From JADKCL01 sp031424495 (GTDB lineage: Bacteria; Bacteroidota; Bacteroidia; J057; JADKCL01), in NCBI GenBank assembly GCA_031424495.1, contig JANPHP010000057.1, forward strand, positions 1-14,981: DNA of 14,981 nt, written 5' to 3'. Below the pieces are notes generated by a model. It was not told where the DNA came from. It made no database searches and worked only from the letters and a program-made list of their open reading frames with translations. Position numbers and translations under genes: made by a program. Below, piece after piece: positions 6,197 through 14,598 of this stretch (positions are counted from its first letter, which is position 1; each line of letters begins with the position of its first letter).

Positions 6197-7213
6197 CTAC
6201 CAAGTCACGATGACCTTGCCCATGGACTTCCTTTGCTCCAGGTATTCGTGGGCTGCCGTGAGCTCAGTATGGGGAAAAATCTTGCCCACAGTCGGTTTCA
6301 GGTAACCTTCTTGGGTCGCCTTCATGACCTCTGTAAGGCAATATTGCAGCACTTGCGGCCGATGGTCGGCTACACGCAGCATGTTGCAGCCGATCACGGC
6401 GCGAGATTGCATCAGCAAAAATGCGCCCCAGTAGCGCCCAAAGCCAAACAGCGTACCAAGATCGGAGAAAATGCCCTTGCCTTCACGGCTCGCCGCACCC
6501 AGACCGACGATGCGTCCGCCAGGTCCCAACAACTGAAAGCCTTTCTTGAAATTTTTGCCCCCGAGGCTGTCAAAAACCACGTCTACGCCAGCCGCGCCGC
6601 GCATGGACCTGATTTTTTCAAAACAATCCTCCTTGGTATAATTGATGGGATGGTCCACGCCGAGGCTGCGCAGGTACTCCAATTTAGAGTCGCTGCCAGC
6701 CGTGCCATAGACCACCGCTCCGCGGTGTTTGGCGATCTGAACGAGGGCCGTGCCCACGCCGCCTGCGGCGGCTTGGATCAAAACGTGGTCGCCAGGAAGG
6801 ATCTTCATGGCATATTCCGCACAATACCAGGCAGTTGAATACTGCACCATGAGTGCCAAGGCGACGCCCACCTCCATATCTTCGGGAATGGGCACCACGC
6901 CTGCCGCAGGTGCCGCAATCTGCGTTGCATAGCCTCCAAATCTGCAAAAAGAAGCCACGCGTTGCCCGACTTGCAGGTGCGTGACGCCCTTGCCCAGCGA
7001 GATCACACGACCTGCGGCCTCATACCCGATCACGCAAGGGGAGGGCGGCGCATCCTTGTACATACCCTTGCGGGCCATGATGTCGGCAAAGTTGAGGCCA
7101 AAAGCTTCGACCTCCACAATCACCTGACCTTCGGCAGGTTGCAGATCTGGGCGGTCTTGCAATTCAAAGGCCGTCGCTGCGGGGCCATATTTGGTGAGGA
7201 CAAAGGCTTTCAT
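6197..7213 (-). CDS. NAD(P)H:quinone oxidoreductase / VAT1-like zinc-independent MDR protein
   Basis: 338 aa from the ATG at 7213 (MKAFVLTKYGP), a normal length for the quinone-oxidoreductase branch of the medium-chain dehydrogenase/reductase superfamily. An in-frame ATG 69 bases upstream adds only a non-conserved tail. The GroES-like catalytic domain (about 1-120) shows FGLNFADIMARKG and IGYEAAGRV. The Rossmann domain begins with QAAAGGVGTALVQIAK (nucleotide loop at 148-154), followed by VVFDSLGGKNF and GGRIVGLGAAS. The Cys/His ligands of zinc-dependent alcohol dehydrogenases are absent. The family reduces quinones or alpha,beta-unsaturated carbonyls using NADPH in the cytoplasm; the exact substrate cannot be read from the sequence. 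Overall pattern (IFSDLGTLFGFGRYWGAFLL) is close to the VAT-1-like group. It is divergent from the propeller gene at 7405, with about 190 bases of shared upstream DNA. Confidence 0.9.
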   Translation of the reverse strand: MKAFVLTKYGPAATAFELQDRPDLQPAEGQVIVEVEAFGLNFADIMARKGMYKDAPPSPCVIGYEAAGRVISLGKGVTHLQVGQRVASFCRFGGYATQIAAPAAGVVPIPEDMEVGVALALMVQYSTAWYCAEYAMKILPGDHVLIQAAAGGVGTALVQIAKHRGAVVYGTAGSDSKLEYLRSLGVDHPINYTKEDCFEKIRSMRGAAGVDVVFDSLGGKNFKKGFQLLGPGGRIVGLGAASREGKGIFSDLGTLFGFGRYWGAFLLMQSRAVIGCNMLRVADHRPQVLQYCLTEVMKATQEGYLKPTVGKIFPHTELTAAHEYLEQRKSMGKVIVTW

Positions 7214-7404
7214 CGTGTGAATTCTTGATTTTGATGGCAAGATAGGGAGAATTGGGGATGTTTTGGAGGCTGCAGGCTGCAATCAGCAAAGTGTGTAATC
7301 AAATGGTCGCGTTGAATTCGACTAGTAATGACTGATTTTGGTAATTGGTTTTGAAATTGAATTTGATCCTTCCGATTGCATCACCCATCAAGATTTACAC
7401 CCTT

Positions 7405-8733
7405 ATGAAACGACTTCTAATCACGGCGCTTGGGCTATTCCTGATTCTCAGCGCCTATGGTCAAGCATTCACCTATCAGTGGACAGCCACCAATTCACCA
7501 ACGAATTCTTATCGGTTTGATGACATTTTCTTCCTCAGCGCCGATACTGGGTTTGCAGTCAATTTTGCCTACGCGAGCGACGACGGCTACATCGCCCGCA
7601 CCTACGACGGCGGCGCTAGCTGGCAAAAGGTCTGGGACTCAACCGGAATCGCATTCAGGGACATTGTTTTTGCGGATCCTTTGCACGGTTGGGTCGGTAC
7701 TTTGGAGGCTGGCATCAACCCATCAGACACGACGATACTCTACCAAACGACCGATGGCGGCACCACTTGGGGGCCTGTGCCCAATCTGCCTGGGCCACGG
7801 CCTAGCGGTATCTGTGGCATGAACCGTGTCACCGACTCCATCATCGTGGGCGTCGGGCGCTATTTGGGGCCGGCGAGCTTCTACAAAACCACCGACCAAG
7901 GCACGACCTGGGCCTATACCAATCTCGACAGTCTCGCCGGCGGATTGGTAGACGTCTATTTCATGAACCGCGACACGGGATTTGCAGTGGGTACAAGTGG
8001 CAGTTTTTTTACAGGCAAGGGGCGCGTGCTCATGACCGAGGATGGAGGCGCAAGTTGGCGTATCATGCACACAAGTACCCATGCAAACGAGATTTGCTGG
8101 AAGATTTCATTTCCCTCGTCACAAATCGGTTATATTTCCTTGCAGGCATTTCAAAATTCAGGGTTTCAGTACATGCTCAAAACGACCGACGGCGGCCACA
8201 CTTGGGCAGACCTGAACATCAGCAATGGCGGGGGCCCATTTGGGCTGTATGACATCGAGGGGATCGGTTTCATCAATGACACGACAGGCTGGATCGGCGG
8301 TGACCGAGGCACATTTTTCACGACAGATGGTGGGGTGAATTGGGTGCAAGAGAGCTGGGGCAATGCCATCAATCGTTTCAGGTTCATCAACGACAGCCTC
8401 GCCTACGCCGGCGGCGAGTTTGTGTACAAAATGGATCTGGTGGCCGTGGGCGTGAGCGACCCACGCGCTTGGCATGAAAACCTCCTCCAAAATTATCCCA
8501 ACCCATTCCGCGAGGAAACCGTCATTGAGTATGCGATTCCAACGGATCATCTCGTGCGGTTGGAGGTATTTGATGTTTTAGGGAAGTCAGTTCGTGTTTT
8601 GGTGAATGAAAATGTACCTGCTGGGAACCATCGACTGGTGTATTCGGTCAGCAACATCCCAGACGGCGTCTATTTTTACACGATGATCATCGGCGATCAC
8701 CGCCTCACGCGGCGCATGATTATTCAGCGGTAG
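7405..8733 (+). CDS. Secreted Ycf48/BNR-type beta-propeller with T9SS sorting domain
   Basis: 442 aa from the ATG at 7405, chosen because it begins a signal peptide (MKRLLITALGLFLILSAYGQ); the longer frame from 7345 puts about 20 poorly fitting residues ahead of it. Six TxDGGxxW-type motifs mark propeller blades: at 66-73 (TYDGGASW), 115-122, 162-169 (TTDQGTTW), 211-218, 260-267 and 306-313. The sequence between them (DIVFADPLHGWVG, VYFMNRDTGFAVG, IGFINDTTGWIGG) is the Ycf48/Hcf136-like pattern also seen in exported Bacteroidota proteins. Residues about 360-442 are a T9SS type A sorting domain (NYPNPFREET, FDVLGKSVRVLV, PDGVYFYTM, ending RRMIIQR). The protein should cross the outer membrane through the T9SS and be attached or released at the surface. 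Ligand or partner unknown; photosystem assembly is not implied. Confidence 0.93.
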   Translation: MKRLLITALGLFLILSAYGQAFTYQWTATNSPTNSYRFDDIFFLSADTGFAVNFAYASDDGYIARTYDGGASWQKVWDSTGIAFRDIVFADPLHGWVGTLEAGINPSDTTILYQTTDGGTTWGPVPNLPGPRPSGICGMNRVTDSIIVGVGRYLGPASFYKTTDQGTTWAYTNLDSLAGGLVDVYFMNRDTGFAVGTSGSFFTGKGRVLMTEDGGASWRIMHTSTHANEICWKISFPSSQIGYISLQAFQNSGFQYMLKTTDGGHTWADLNISNGGGPFGLYDIEGIGFINDTTGWIGGDRGTFFTTDGGVNWVQESWGNAINRFRFINDSLAYAGGEFVYKMDLVAVGVSDPRAWHENLLQNYPNPFREETVIEYAIPTDHLVRLEVFDVLGKSVRVLVNENVPAGNHRLVYSVSNIPDGVYFYTMIIGDHRLTRRMIIQR

Positions 8734-8902
8734 GTCGAGCTCCTCCTGCAACACACAAGATGAGCATCAGCAGGTAGCTGCTCGCGCCGACTGTGCAAAT
8801 AGTGCTGTAAATCGGCCACATCTTGGAAATTTCAAGATTGGAATGCACAGATTCAGATTCGTCCCTTATCTTCCGTCAGGAAAATTCAAAGCCAGCCTGT
8901 TG

Positions 8903-10381
8903 ATGGAACATTTTGACTTATGTGTGATCGGTGCTGGGCCTGCGGGTTATGCAGCTGCCATGCGTGCGCTCGATTTTGGCAAGCGTGTGCTGCTCATCGA
9001 GAAGGGCAAGCTCGGTGGCGCGGGTTTGCACAATGGGGCATTGAGTTCCAAAACTTTCTGGGAAATTGGACAGGAACTGGCGCGTTGGCGGTCCCAAAAT
9101 GAAGCATTTGGCCTGTCGAGCCCGGCCGTCGCTTATCGAGACATCGTGGCGCAAGTCGATGCATCGGTGCAAGTGCGCATGGAGCAATTGCGGCTCCATG
9201 TCGAGCGCTGCAACGAATGCGACAACTATCCCAATCTGCTTTTCGTCAAGGGGAAGGCTGTTTTGGAGGACAATCACCGCATTCGCGTAGAGGCCGAGCA
9301 TGGGCAGGTTCACTATAGCGCAGATTACATCATTTTGGCTACGGGCAGCTCACCGCGCAAACTGGCGCATATTCCGATCGATGAGCATGTGATTCTCACG
9401 AGCGATGGCATCAGCAACCTTAGCGACTATCCAGAGAGCATGGTCGTGCTCGGCGCAGGCGTCATCGGATGCGAATTTGCCACGATTTTTGCGCTGCTAG
9501 GCCGCACGAAAGTATTCTTGATCGACAAAGCAGACCGCATTCTACCCTTTGAGGACCACGATGTCGTAAAGGTCGTCGAGGCCAACCTCGAGGCGCTCGG
9601 CGTGACCATCCACCGCAACGCCAAACTGCTGCGTATGGACCATGTCGATGGTCGCGTGGAGTATGAATTGGAATACAAAGACGGCAGCACGGCGCTTTTC
9701 AACGTTGAAAAGGCCCTGGTCAGTGTAGGACGCATTCCCAACAAAGACGGCTTGGGCCTGGCAGCAGCCGGCGTCGACCTCACGCCCAATGGCGAAATCG
9801 ACGAACCCCGCAAGGATACCCAAACCACGGCCCCCAATATTTTTGCTGTCGGCGACCTCACCTGCGACATCGCCCTCGTGAATGTCGGCGAACTCGAAGG
9901 CAGGTTTGCCGTCGAGAAGATTTTTGGGCAGCCCGAGCGGGCCTTGTGCTACGACAACATCAGCACGATCATGTTTTTGGATCCGGAGGTGGCCGGGGTG
10001 GGGATGAATGAGCAGCAGGCACGCGCAGCGGGACTCAGCTACCGCGTGGCCACGTGGGACTACGCCTGCATTCCGCGGGCGATCGCCATGCGCAAGACGC
10101 AGGGCTTTTTCAAGATACTGGTCACCGACGACGCCGAGATGCGCATCCTCGGGATGCGGGCCATCGGGCAAGACGCGAGCAGCGCGATTCAAGCCGTGGC
10201 CCTGCTCATCAGCATGCGCAAAGGCATCCACGAACTCGCAGAAATGGTACACCCGCACCCCAGCATCACCGAGGGCGTGCAAGAATGCGTGCGCATGCTC
10301 CTGGGCAAGAGCATCTTCAAGCCGACAGCCTTCCCGCAGCTGCGCTGCGAGCAGTGGAATGGGAGGGAAGAGAGCTTTTGA
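8903..10381 (+). CDS. Dihydrolipoamide-dehydrogenase-like flavoprotein lacking the redox disulfide
   Basis: 492 aa from the ATG at 8903 (MEHFDLCVIGAGPAG); the in-frame ATG at 8843 adds 20 residues with no family match, so 8903 is preferred. Class I pyridine nucleotide-disulfide oxidoreductase fold: FAD loop GAGPAG (10-15), ATG motif LATGSS (145-150), NAD(P) loop GAGVIG (184-189), second FAD site AVGD (315-318), and dimerisation domain about 350-480 with HPHPSITE (450-457), which keeps the catalytic His452/Glu457 pair. The CxxxxC redox motif is absent: at the usual GGxCxNxGCxPSK position it reads GGAGLHNGALSSK, so Gly41 and Ala46 replace both cysteines. It therefore cannot be a normal lipoamide, glutathione or mercuric reductase. 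Soluble transhydrogenase (SthA) also departs from the disulfide pattern, so a nicotinamide- or quinone-linked role is possible. It stands alone, not beside 2-oxoacid dehydrogenase genes. Confidence 0.9.
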   Translation: MEHFDLCVIGAGPAGYAAAMRALDFGKRVLLIEKGKLGGAGLHNGALSSKTFWEIGQELARWRSQNEAFGLSSPAVAYRDIVAQVDASVQVRMEQLRLHVERCNECDNYPNLLFVKGKAVLEDNHRIRVEAEHGQVHYSADYIILATGSSPRKLAHIPIDEHVILTSDGISNLSDYPESMVVLGAGVIGCEFATIFALLGRTKVFLIDKADRILPFEDHDVVKVVEANLEALGVTIHRNAKLLRMDHVDGRVEYELEYKDGSTALFNVEKALVSVGRIPNKDGLGLAAAGVDLTPNGEIDEPRKDTQTTAPNIFAVGDLTCDIALVNVGELEGRFAVEKIFGQPERALCYDNISTIMFLDPEVAGVGMNEQQARAAGLSYRVATWDYACIPRAIAMRKTQGFFKILVTDDAEMRILGMRAIGQDASSAIQAVALLISMRKGIHELAEMVHPHPSITEGVQECVRMLLGKSIFKPTAFPQLRCEQWNGREESF

Positions 10382-10532
10382 GTGTGGGTGAGGAGAGTGA
10401 GAGCACTGAAAGGAGCATGTTGGTCGCAATTATTTTGAGACATCCCAAATCCGACAAGTAGCATTTTGAAAACAATCGGTACCAAGAAATGATGGAATTC
10501 CGCTTGGTGGAATGCACATTGCTACAACCGTT

Positions 10533-11117
10533 TCAATCCTCGAAATCAAACGCAACATTTCGATAGATCGCACTCATGGGTAGCTCTTGTTGGATCGCAT
10601 TGAGCTTCACGACTTCGTTCAGATTGATGTAGGTGGTGTATTCCCATTTGCCGACATCATTCAAAAAGTAGACATCGACGCGTGGCTCGAATTGTTCGAC
10701 AAGTACATATTCACGCAAGGATTCAAGTAGCTTGGATTTGTCAAATTTTTTCTTGCGGTCAAAATCTGCCGTGGAATCTGAAAGGACTTCAAAAATCACA
10801 GTCGGATTGCGCACGATGTCGTCTCTGATGATGGATATTTCAGGGGAGCCACAAATGATTGAAACGTCTGGCAGCACGTAGGTTCGCTCGACTTCTACTT
10901 CTGTCTTGAGGTCAGTCGCAAATACTTCGCAATTTGAACCCAATAATTTACCATAAAGCGAACCAATGAGATTGGTCGAGATTCTCACGTGCGTAACACT
11001 GCTCCCAGCCATGTCATAGATCACTCCATCATAAAATTCGGCTCTACCATCGATGGAATCGAGGTATTCCAAATACTCTTGAACAGTGACTCTGGTCCTT
11101 TTTTCAAAACTACCCAT
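10533..11117 (-). CDS. Uma2 family protein (PD-(D/E)xK-like fold, DUF820)
   Basis: 194 aa starting at the ATG 11117 (MGSFEKRTRVTVQEYLEYL). The family landmarks are present in order: DGRAEFYDGVIYDMAG (Glu27 and the Gly-Val turn) with His43, VLPDVSIICG (Asp84), TVIFEVLSDSTADFDRKKKF (Glu110 with the downstream Asp/Lys), and LREYVLVEQFEPRVDVY. These are the predicted active-site positions of a restriction-endonuclease-like fold. Nuclease activity is suggested for the family from fold, not shown here. Uma2 genes are greatly expanded in cyanobacteria and some Bacteroidota, usually as scattered single genes, as here. It converges with the flavoprotein gene (151-bp gap). A paralogue of the same length, now frameshifted, lies at 13805-14390, on the other side of the PLD-fold gene. 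Confidence 0.92.
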   Translation of the reverse strand: MGSFEKRTRVTVQEYLEYLDSIDGRAEFYDGVIYDMAGSSVTHVRISTNLIGSLYGKLLGSNCEVFATDLKTEVEVERTYVLPDVSIICGSPEISIIRDDIVRNPTVIFEVLSDSTADFDRKKKFDKSKLLESLREYVLVEQFEPRVDVYFLNDVGKWEYTTYINLNEVVKLNAIQQELPMSAIYRNVAFDFED

Positions 11118-11177
11118 TGCCTAAAAATACAGACGTTTTTCAAACGGGCAAACTCCCGCTAAATTCGCCCAAAACAA

Positions 11178-11210
11178 AAACTGCTGCAAACCATAGGCTT
11201 GCAGCAGTTT
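11178..11210 (-). terminator. Terminator of the PLD-fold gene
   Basis: Perfect 12-base arms AAACTGCTGCAA (11178-11189) and TTGCAGCAGTTT (11199-11210) around a 9-base loop. On the minus strand the stem runs into TTTTTGTTTTGGGC. It starts 24 bases after the stop at 11235, the classic place for a rho-independent terminator, and ends that transcript before the divergent-side start of the Uma2 gene at 11117. Confidence 0.85.
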
Positions 11211-11234
11211 CCGAACTCAATATTATTGGAGCGA

Positions 11235-13481
11235 TTACTCCACGACCACGCGCTTCATCCAGCTTTCGGCACCAGCCGAGACGCGCAGGAGGTACATGCC
11301 CTTGGCCAATCCGGTGGTTTTGACCTCCACTTGATTGATGCCGGCATTCAAAGGTGCCGTGGTCGAATAGACCATTTTCCCAGTGACTTCATACATGTTT
11401 ACCGTAGCTGTTTCTGGCTCAGCTGCATCCAATTGGACGGTAAATTCGCCTGCATTTGGATTGGGATAGAGGCCCATCTCGGCGGTGAGTGCATCCTCTG
11501 CGCCCGACAGCGTGCAGGTCATGCCCTCGCGCTCGCACCAGCGTCCCATGAAGTCTTGGTAGTATTGGTTGGCGATGATGATGTTGTGCACGATCACGGT
11601 GTTTTCATCATTCTTATTGTTGCCATTGTTGCTCCAGTTGTGGGAGCCGGTGAGCACGAGCGGGTCGCTTTGGAAATTGCTCTGGTCCACGATCAGATAC
11701 TTGTGGTGCAGCGACCAGCTGTGCTTGTAGAGCGCAAGATCGGCGCCCATGCTGGGCTTCAAGATGCCATAAGGGATCGATGACGACGACGAGTCATCGA
11801 TGATGCCCTTGCTAGCCAAGCTGTTGAGCGCGATTTGATCCTTGATCTTGTAACCGAGGTCTGAGCGCGTCATCGCAAACTGTGCAAAATACAAATCGGT
11901 ATTTGCAGTGGCGATGGCATCCATAATTTTGGTATTGGTTTGGTCAGATGGGCTGAAGTAGCTCTGGACGCTGTTGCCGCCGATCACATATTCGTGGGGG
12001 GTGTTGTCCTTTTTGTATTGGCCAAACTTGGAATTGCTTGGGCTTGCTGCCGCAGTTTGGTTGCTATTGCCCCACATCTCATCAAACTCCAGCTTGTAGC
12101 CACGTGCCAAGCTTTGGTCTTGAAAGACGATCACATTGTTGGCGTCGCTCGCCAATTGCTGCGCGGTCCAGTTGGTCGAACCGGTCCACACGAAAGGCAA
12201 GTTGGGGTCGGCTGCATTTTCATCGATGATCACAAACTTGTTGTGCATGATCGTGTAGTTGGCGCCTTGGGTGCTGGAGAATTTGCGGATCGCGCCGGTG
12301 AGGGCAGTGGTTCCGCTGTTGACGGTGCTGCCATCATACAATATCCTGATGCTCACGCCACGGGCGTGTGCTGCGTTCACGGCATTGACGATTTTCATGC
12401 CATTGGTACCGTTGTCCCAGTTGTAGATGCTGATGTCGATGCTTTCAGTGGCGCGGCCGATGTAAGCAGCAAGTGTATCAGCGATGAAAGCACCCAAGTA
12501 GTGGGCATCCACACCGCTGGATTGGCTCAAGTCAGGAATGCGGTTGAAGTAGGCGGTGATTTTGCCGGTCGAGAGCGACTGGGTGCAAAATGGGGCAAGC
12601 AGCGTCTTGGCAGTGTCCACGCCATTGATGGAGTAGCCTTGCACATAGTAGACGGCACCCGGATTGAGGCCGCTAATTGAGACGGTGTGGTTCACGGCAT
12701 TGTTGGCGGTGATGGTGCCACCCGTGAGTGCGGTCGTCGTGCCATACTTGACAAAGGAGCTGCTGCCAGCAATATTGGTGCTCCAGCTGAAGTCGAAGGA
12801 GGTGGTCGCGATAGCGGTCTGGGTAGCGGGAACCGTCACGAAAATGGATGCGATATAGATGATGTCATCGCTGTCACGCAACAAGTGCTGGTAACCAGTG
12901 GTGCAACCCGATGTAGGTGAGCTACAAAATTGCGAACCGATGCCGGTAAGGTGCACTGCACCAGCTGGGATCACCGTGCCTACGAGCGGGCTCGTATTGG
13001 CGATGCGCACCTGGAGCGCTTGACCGCCTGAAAGCACGCTGTAATTCGTATTGCCAGCGAATGTGCCGCCTGCTAGTGCAAATGTGCAGTTGTCAAAGCG
13101 CAGCAACTCGCTTTCACGGGTTTCATTGAATTGCGAAGGGGTGAGGAGCTGATAAGCTGGCAGTGGTTGGCTGCCCAAATTGGTAAATGAGGTCACGGGA
13201 GTGATCTCAAACAAGTTGTTGTAGCTTGTGAGTGTGCCAGTGGCGAGCACGGAGTCACCTTTTTGCAGCGATGACAAGTTTGAGCCGTAAATGGCTATGC
13301 CGCCCGTGCCGTCTTGAACGTAGCGAATGGAGCCGAGTTCGGAACCGTTGGTGACGATGCCTCTGACCGTGACCGTGCTGCCGACGGTGGCGGCCCGAGC
13401 GGCGGCCACTGTTTGTGCTTGGAGCTGCCCAGCAAGCGTGATGAAGCAGAGTACTGCTGCGAAGTAGAATTTCTTACACAT
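11235..13481 (-). CDS. Secreted two-HKD phospholipase-D-fold protein with OB-like and FnIII-like domains and T9SS tail
   Basis: 748 aa from the ATG at 13481. Signal peptide 1-22 (ending GQLQAQ). Residues about 24-210 look like an OB-fold domain (VTVRGIVTNG, IRYVQDGTGGIAIYG, GDSVLATGTL), related to the DUF5689/YhcR-type modules found on exported nucleases. About 213-300 is FnIII-like (FDFSWSTN, VSISGLNPGAVYYVQGYS). Two PLD domains follow: HNKFVIID (His413, Lys415, Asp420) with TGSTNW at 433-438, and HHKYLIVD (His592, Lys594, Asp599) with TGSHNW at 611-616; both HxKx4D motifs are complete, so the enzyme should be active. Residues 670-748 are a T9SS type A sorting domain (LYPNPNAGEFTV, YEVTGKMVYS, GLAKGMYLLRV). 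Likely a surface or released phosphodiesterase: nuclease is favoured by the OB module, phospholipase is the alternative. AGGTAAGGT just before the ATG may serve as ribosome binding site. Confidence 0.92.
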   Translation of the reverse strand: MCKKFYFAAVLCFITLAGQLQAQTVAAARAATVGSTVTVRGIVTNGSELGSIRYVQDGTGGIAIYGSNLSSLQKGDSVLATGTLTSYNNLFEITPVTSFTNLGSQPLPAYQLLTPSQFNETRESELLRFDNCTFALAGGTFAGNTNYSVLSGGQALQVRIANTSPLVGTVIPAGAVHLTGIGSQFCSSPTSGCTTGYQHLLRDSDDIIYIASIFVTVPATQTAIATTSFDFSWSTNIAGSSSFVKYGTTTALTGGTITANNAVNHTVSISGLNPGAVYYVQGYSINGVDTAKTLLAPFCTQSLSTGKITAYFNRIPDLSQSSGVDAHYLGAFIADTLAAYIGRATESIDISIYNWDNGTNGMKIVNAVNAAHARGVSIRILYDGSTVNSGTTALTGAIRKFSSTQGANYTIMHNKFVIIDENAADPNLPFVWTGSTNWTAQQLASDANNVIVFQDQSLARGYKLEFDEMWGNSNQTAAASPSNSKFGQYKKDNTPHEYVIGGNSVQSYFSPSDQTNTKIMDAIATANTDLYFAQFAMTRSDLGYKIKDQIALNSLASKGIIDDSSSSSIPYGILKPSMGADLALYKHSWSLHHKYLIVDQSNFQSDPLVLTGSHNWSNNGNNKNDENTVIVHNIIIANQYYQDFMGRWCEREGMTCTLSGAEDALTAEMGLYPNPNAGEFTVQLDAAEPETATVNMYEVTGKMVYSTTAPLNAGINQVEVKTTGLAKGMYLLRVSAGAESWMKRVVVE

Positions 13482-13804
13482 ACCTTACCTATATTACAAA
13501 TGAGCTACGAAGGTAGGCAAGAATTCTGTGGAGAAATTGAGTTTGGGTGGTTCATGCGAGGTGGAAGGTCCCGAAAGTTGGGACTTGTTGACAAATTCGA
13601 CTTTTTGTGGGGAGTTTGGGGAGAAAATCGTGTAGTCGGCTTGGCCATTTGTTGCTGCATTCGATCCAAAGGCATGACTTTCATCAGTTTTTTGGTTCAG
13701 AGCCACCTTCAAAGCGGTCATTCTTTGCTGAGCGAATTTGAAATTGAGGGTAAGCATGGGTTTTGTATGCGTTTTCCTTTTGCCGCTGGCCGTTGATCAG
13801 CCCA
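13482..13804. other. 323-bp gap between the PLD-fold gene and the broken Uma2 gene
   Basis: It should hold the promoter of the minus-strand PLD-fold gene. TACCTTCG (minus strand, around 13508-13515) differs by one base from TAnnTTTG and lies about 30 bases before the start, but no clear -33 box is seen. An 87-codon minus-strand frame (13494-13757) has no signal peptide, motif or typical composition and is not called. No hairpin or repeat stands out. Confidence 0.4.
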
Positions 13805-14390
13805 TCACTTCGCTTCAAACTTTACTTTGGCGTAGATTGCCGCCAACGGGAGATCCACTCCCAATGAGCTGAGGTGGATCACTTGATCCAACCCAAAATA
13901 GGTTTGAAATGACCAAAAGCCTGTTTCTTGTCTGCACAGCACATCCACTCGAGGTTCATATTGATCCACGAGCAAGTACTCCATCAAGCTCGGAACCAAC
14001 ATGTAGCGGTGAAACTTGTCCCCACGATCGTAGCCGACACTCGAAGGTGAAAGCACTTCGACCACAACTGTTGCATTCGTATGAAACCCTGTGCCGCGCT
14101 TGGAAATCTCAGGCTCACCACAACTCACATGCACATCGGGCATGACCGATGCATCTTCAACCTCGATTTCAAGATTGGAATCTGCCCCAAAAACCGAGTA
14201 ATTCCTGTTTGTTTGTAAGCGCATTGTGCAATGCAACCCCAACATTCAACCCAATCTTACTGTGATTGTCAGTCCCGCCTGCCATATCATAAATGACTCC
14301 ATCGTAGTATTCTGCCCTGCCCTCCATTGTTTGCACGTAGGCGGCATACGCTTGGATGGTTACCCTTTCTTTCCCTTCTGTGCCTTTCAT
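13805..14390 (-). pseudogene. Uma2 family gene broken by a one-base insertion
   Basis: The first frame starts at 14390 (MKGTEGKERVTIQAYAAYV) and carries the N-terminal Uma2 block EGRAEYYDGVIYDMAGGTDNH. It then loses the family pattern after ALTNK and stops at 14169. The next frame, overlapping it, continues with RNYSVFGADSNLEIEVED, MPDVHVSCGEPEIS, VVVEVLSPSSVGYDRGDKF, and MEYLLVDQYEPRVDVL to a stop at 13805. Dropping one base from the AAACAAAC tract (minus strand; plus 14208-14214) joins them into a 194-residue protein, exactly the length of the intact paralogue at 10533-11117, with every active-site block retained. The lesion is therefore recent, or a sequencing/assembly error in a short A run, or, less likely, a programmed shift. 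No other damage is visible. Confidence 0.85.
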
Positions 14391-14554
14391 GACGGAATTT
14401 ACAAAGAATATCCAAACGCAAAACCCGCGCAGTTGAGCGTCTCCAATTCAACCTCCAAGGCAGCCCGTCCTTTTTAGCCTTCATTTTGAACCTGTACGTG
14501 GAGGATACCCGCAAAAAAATCAAACATTCCAATTCCTTCACAGTTAAAGATTCG

Positions 14555-14562
14555 TACTTTTG
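14555..14562 (+). promoter_or_regulatory. Candidate -7 box of the suf operon
   Basis: TACTTTTG matches the Bacteroidota TAnnTTTG consensus exactly. It lies 37 bases before the sufB ATG at 14599, giving a plausible leader of about 30 bases. The -33 TTG is not clear at the expected distance. No recognisable operator for an iron or Fe-S regulator was found nearby. Confidence 0.45.
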
Positions 14563-14598
14563 CCCTTATATAGAATTAGTCTAAATAAGAACTGGTGG

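Noticed and set aside
8734..8842. Possible further copy of the palindromic repeat (CATCAGCAGGTAGCTGC; CAAGATG/CATCTTG arms)
   Set aside because: Only one short word is shared with the family and neither end motif is present; the small hairpin at 8820-8838 has no T-run.
9542..10429. 295-codon minus-strand frame opposite the flavoprotein gene
   Set aside because: The plus strand encodes an unmistakable flavoprotein; the antisense frame is His/Ala/Gly-rich as expected from its complement.
13494..13757. 87-codon minus-strand frame upstream of the PLD-fold gene
   Set aside because: No recognisable domain, no signal sequence, and composition not distinct from random non-coding DNA; kept only as unannotated gap.
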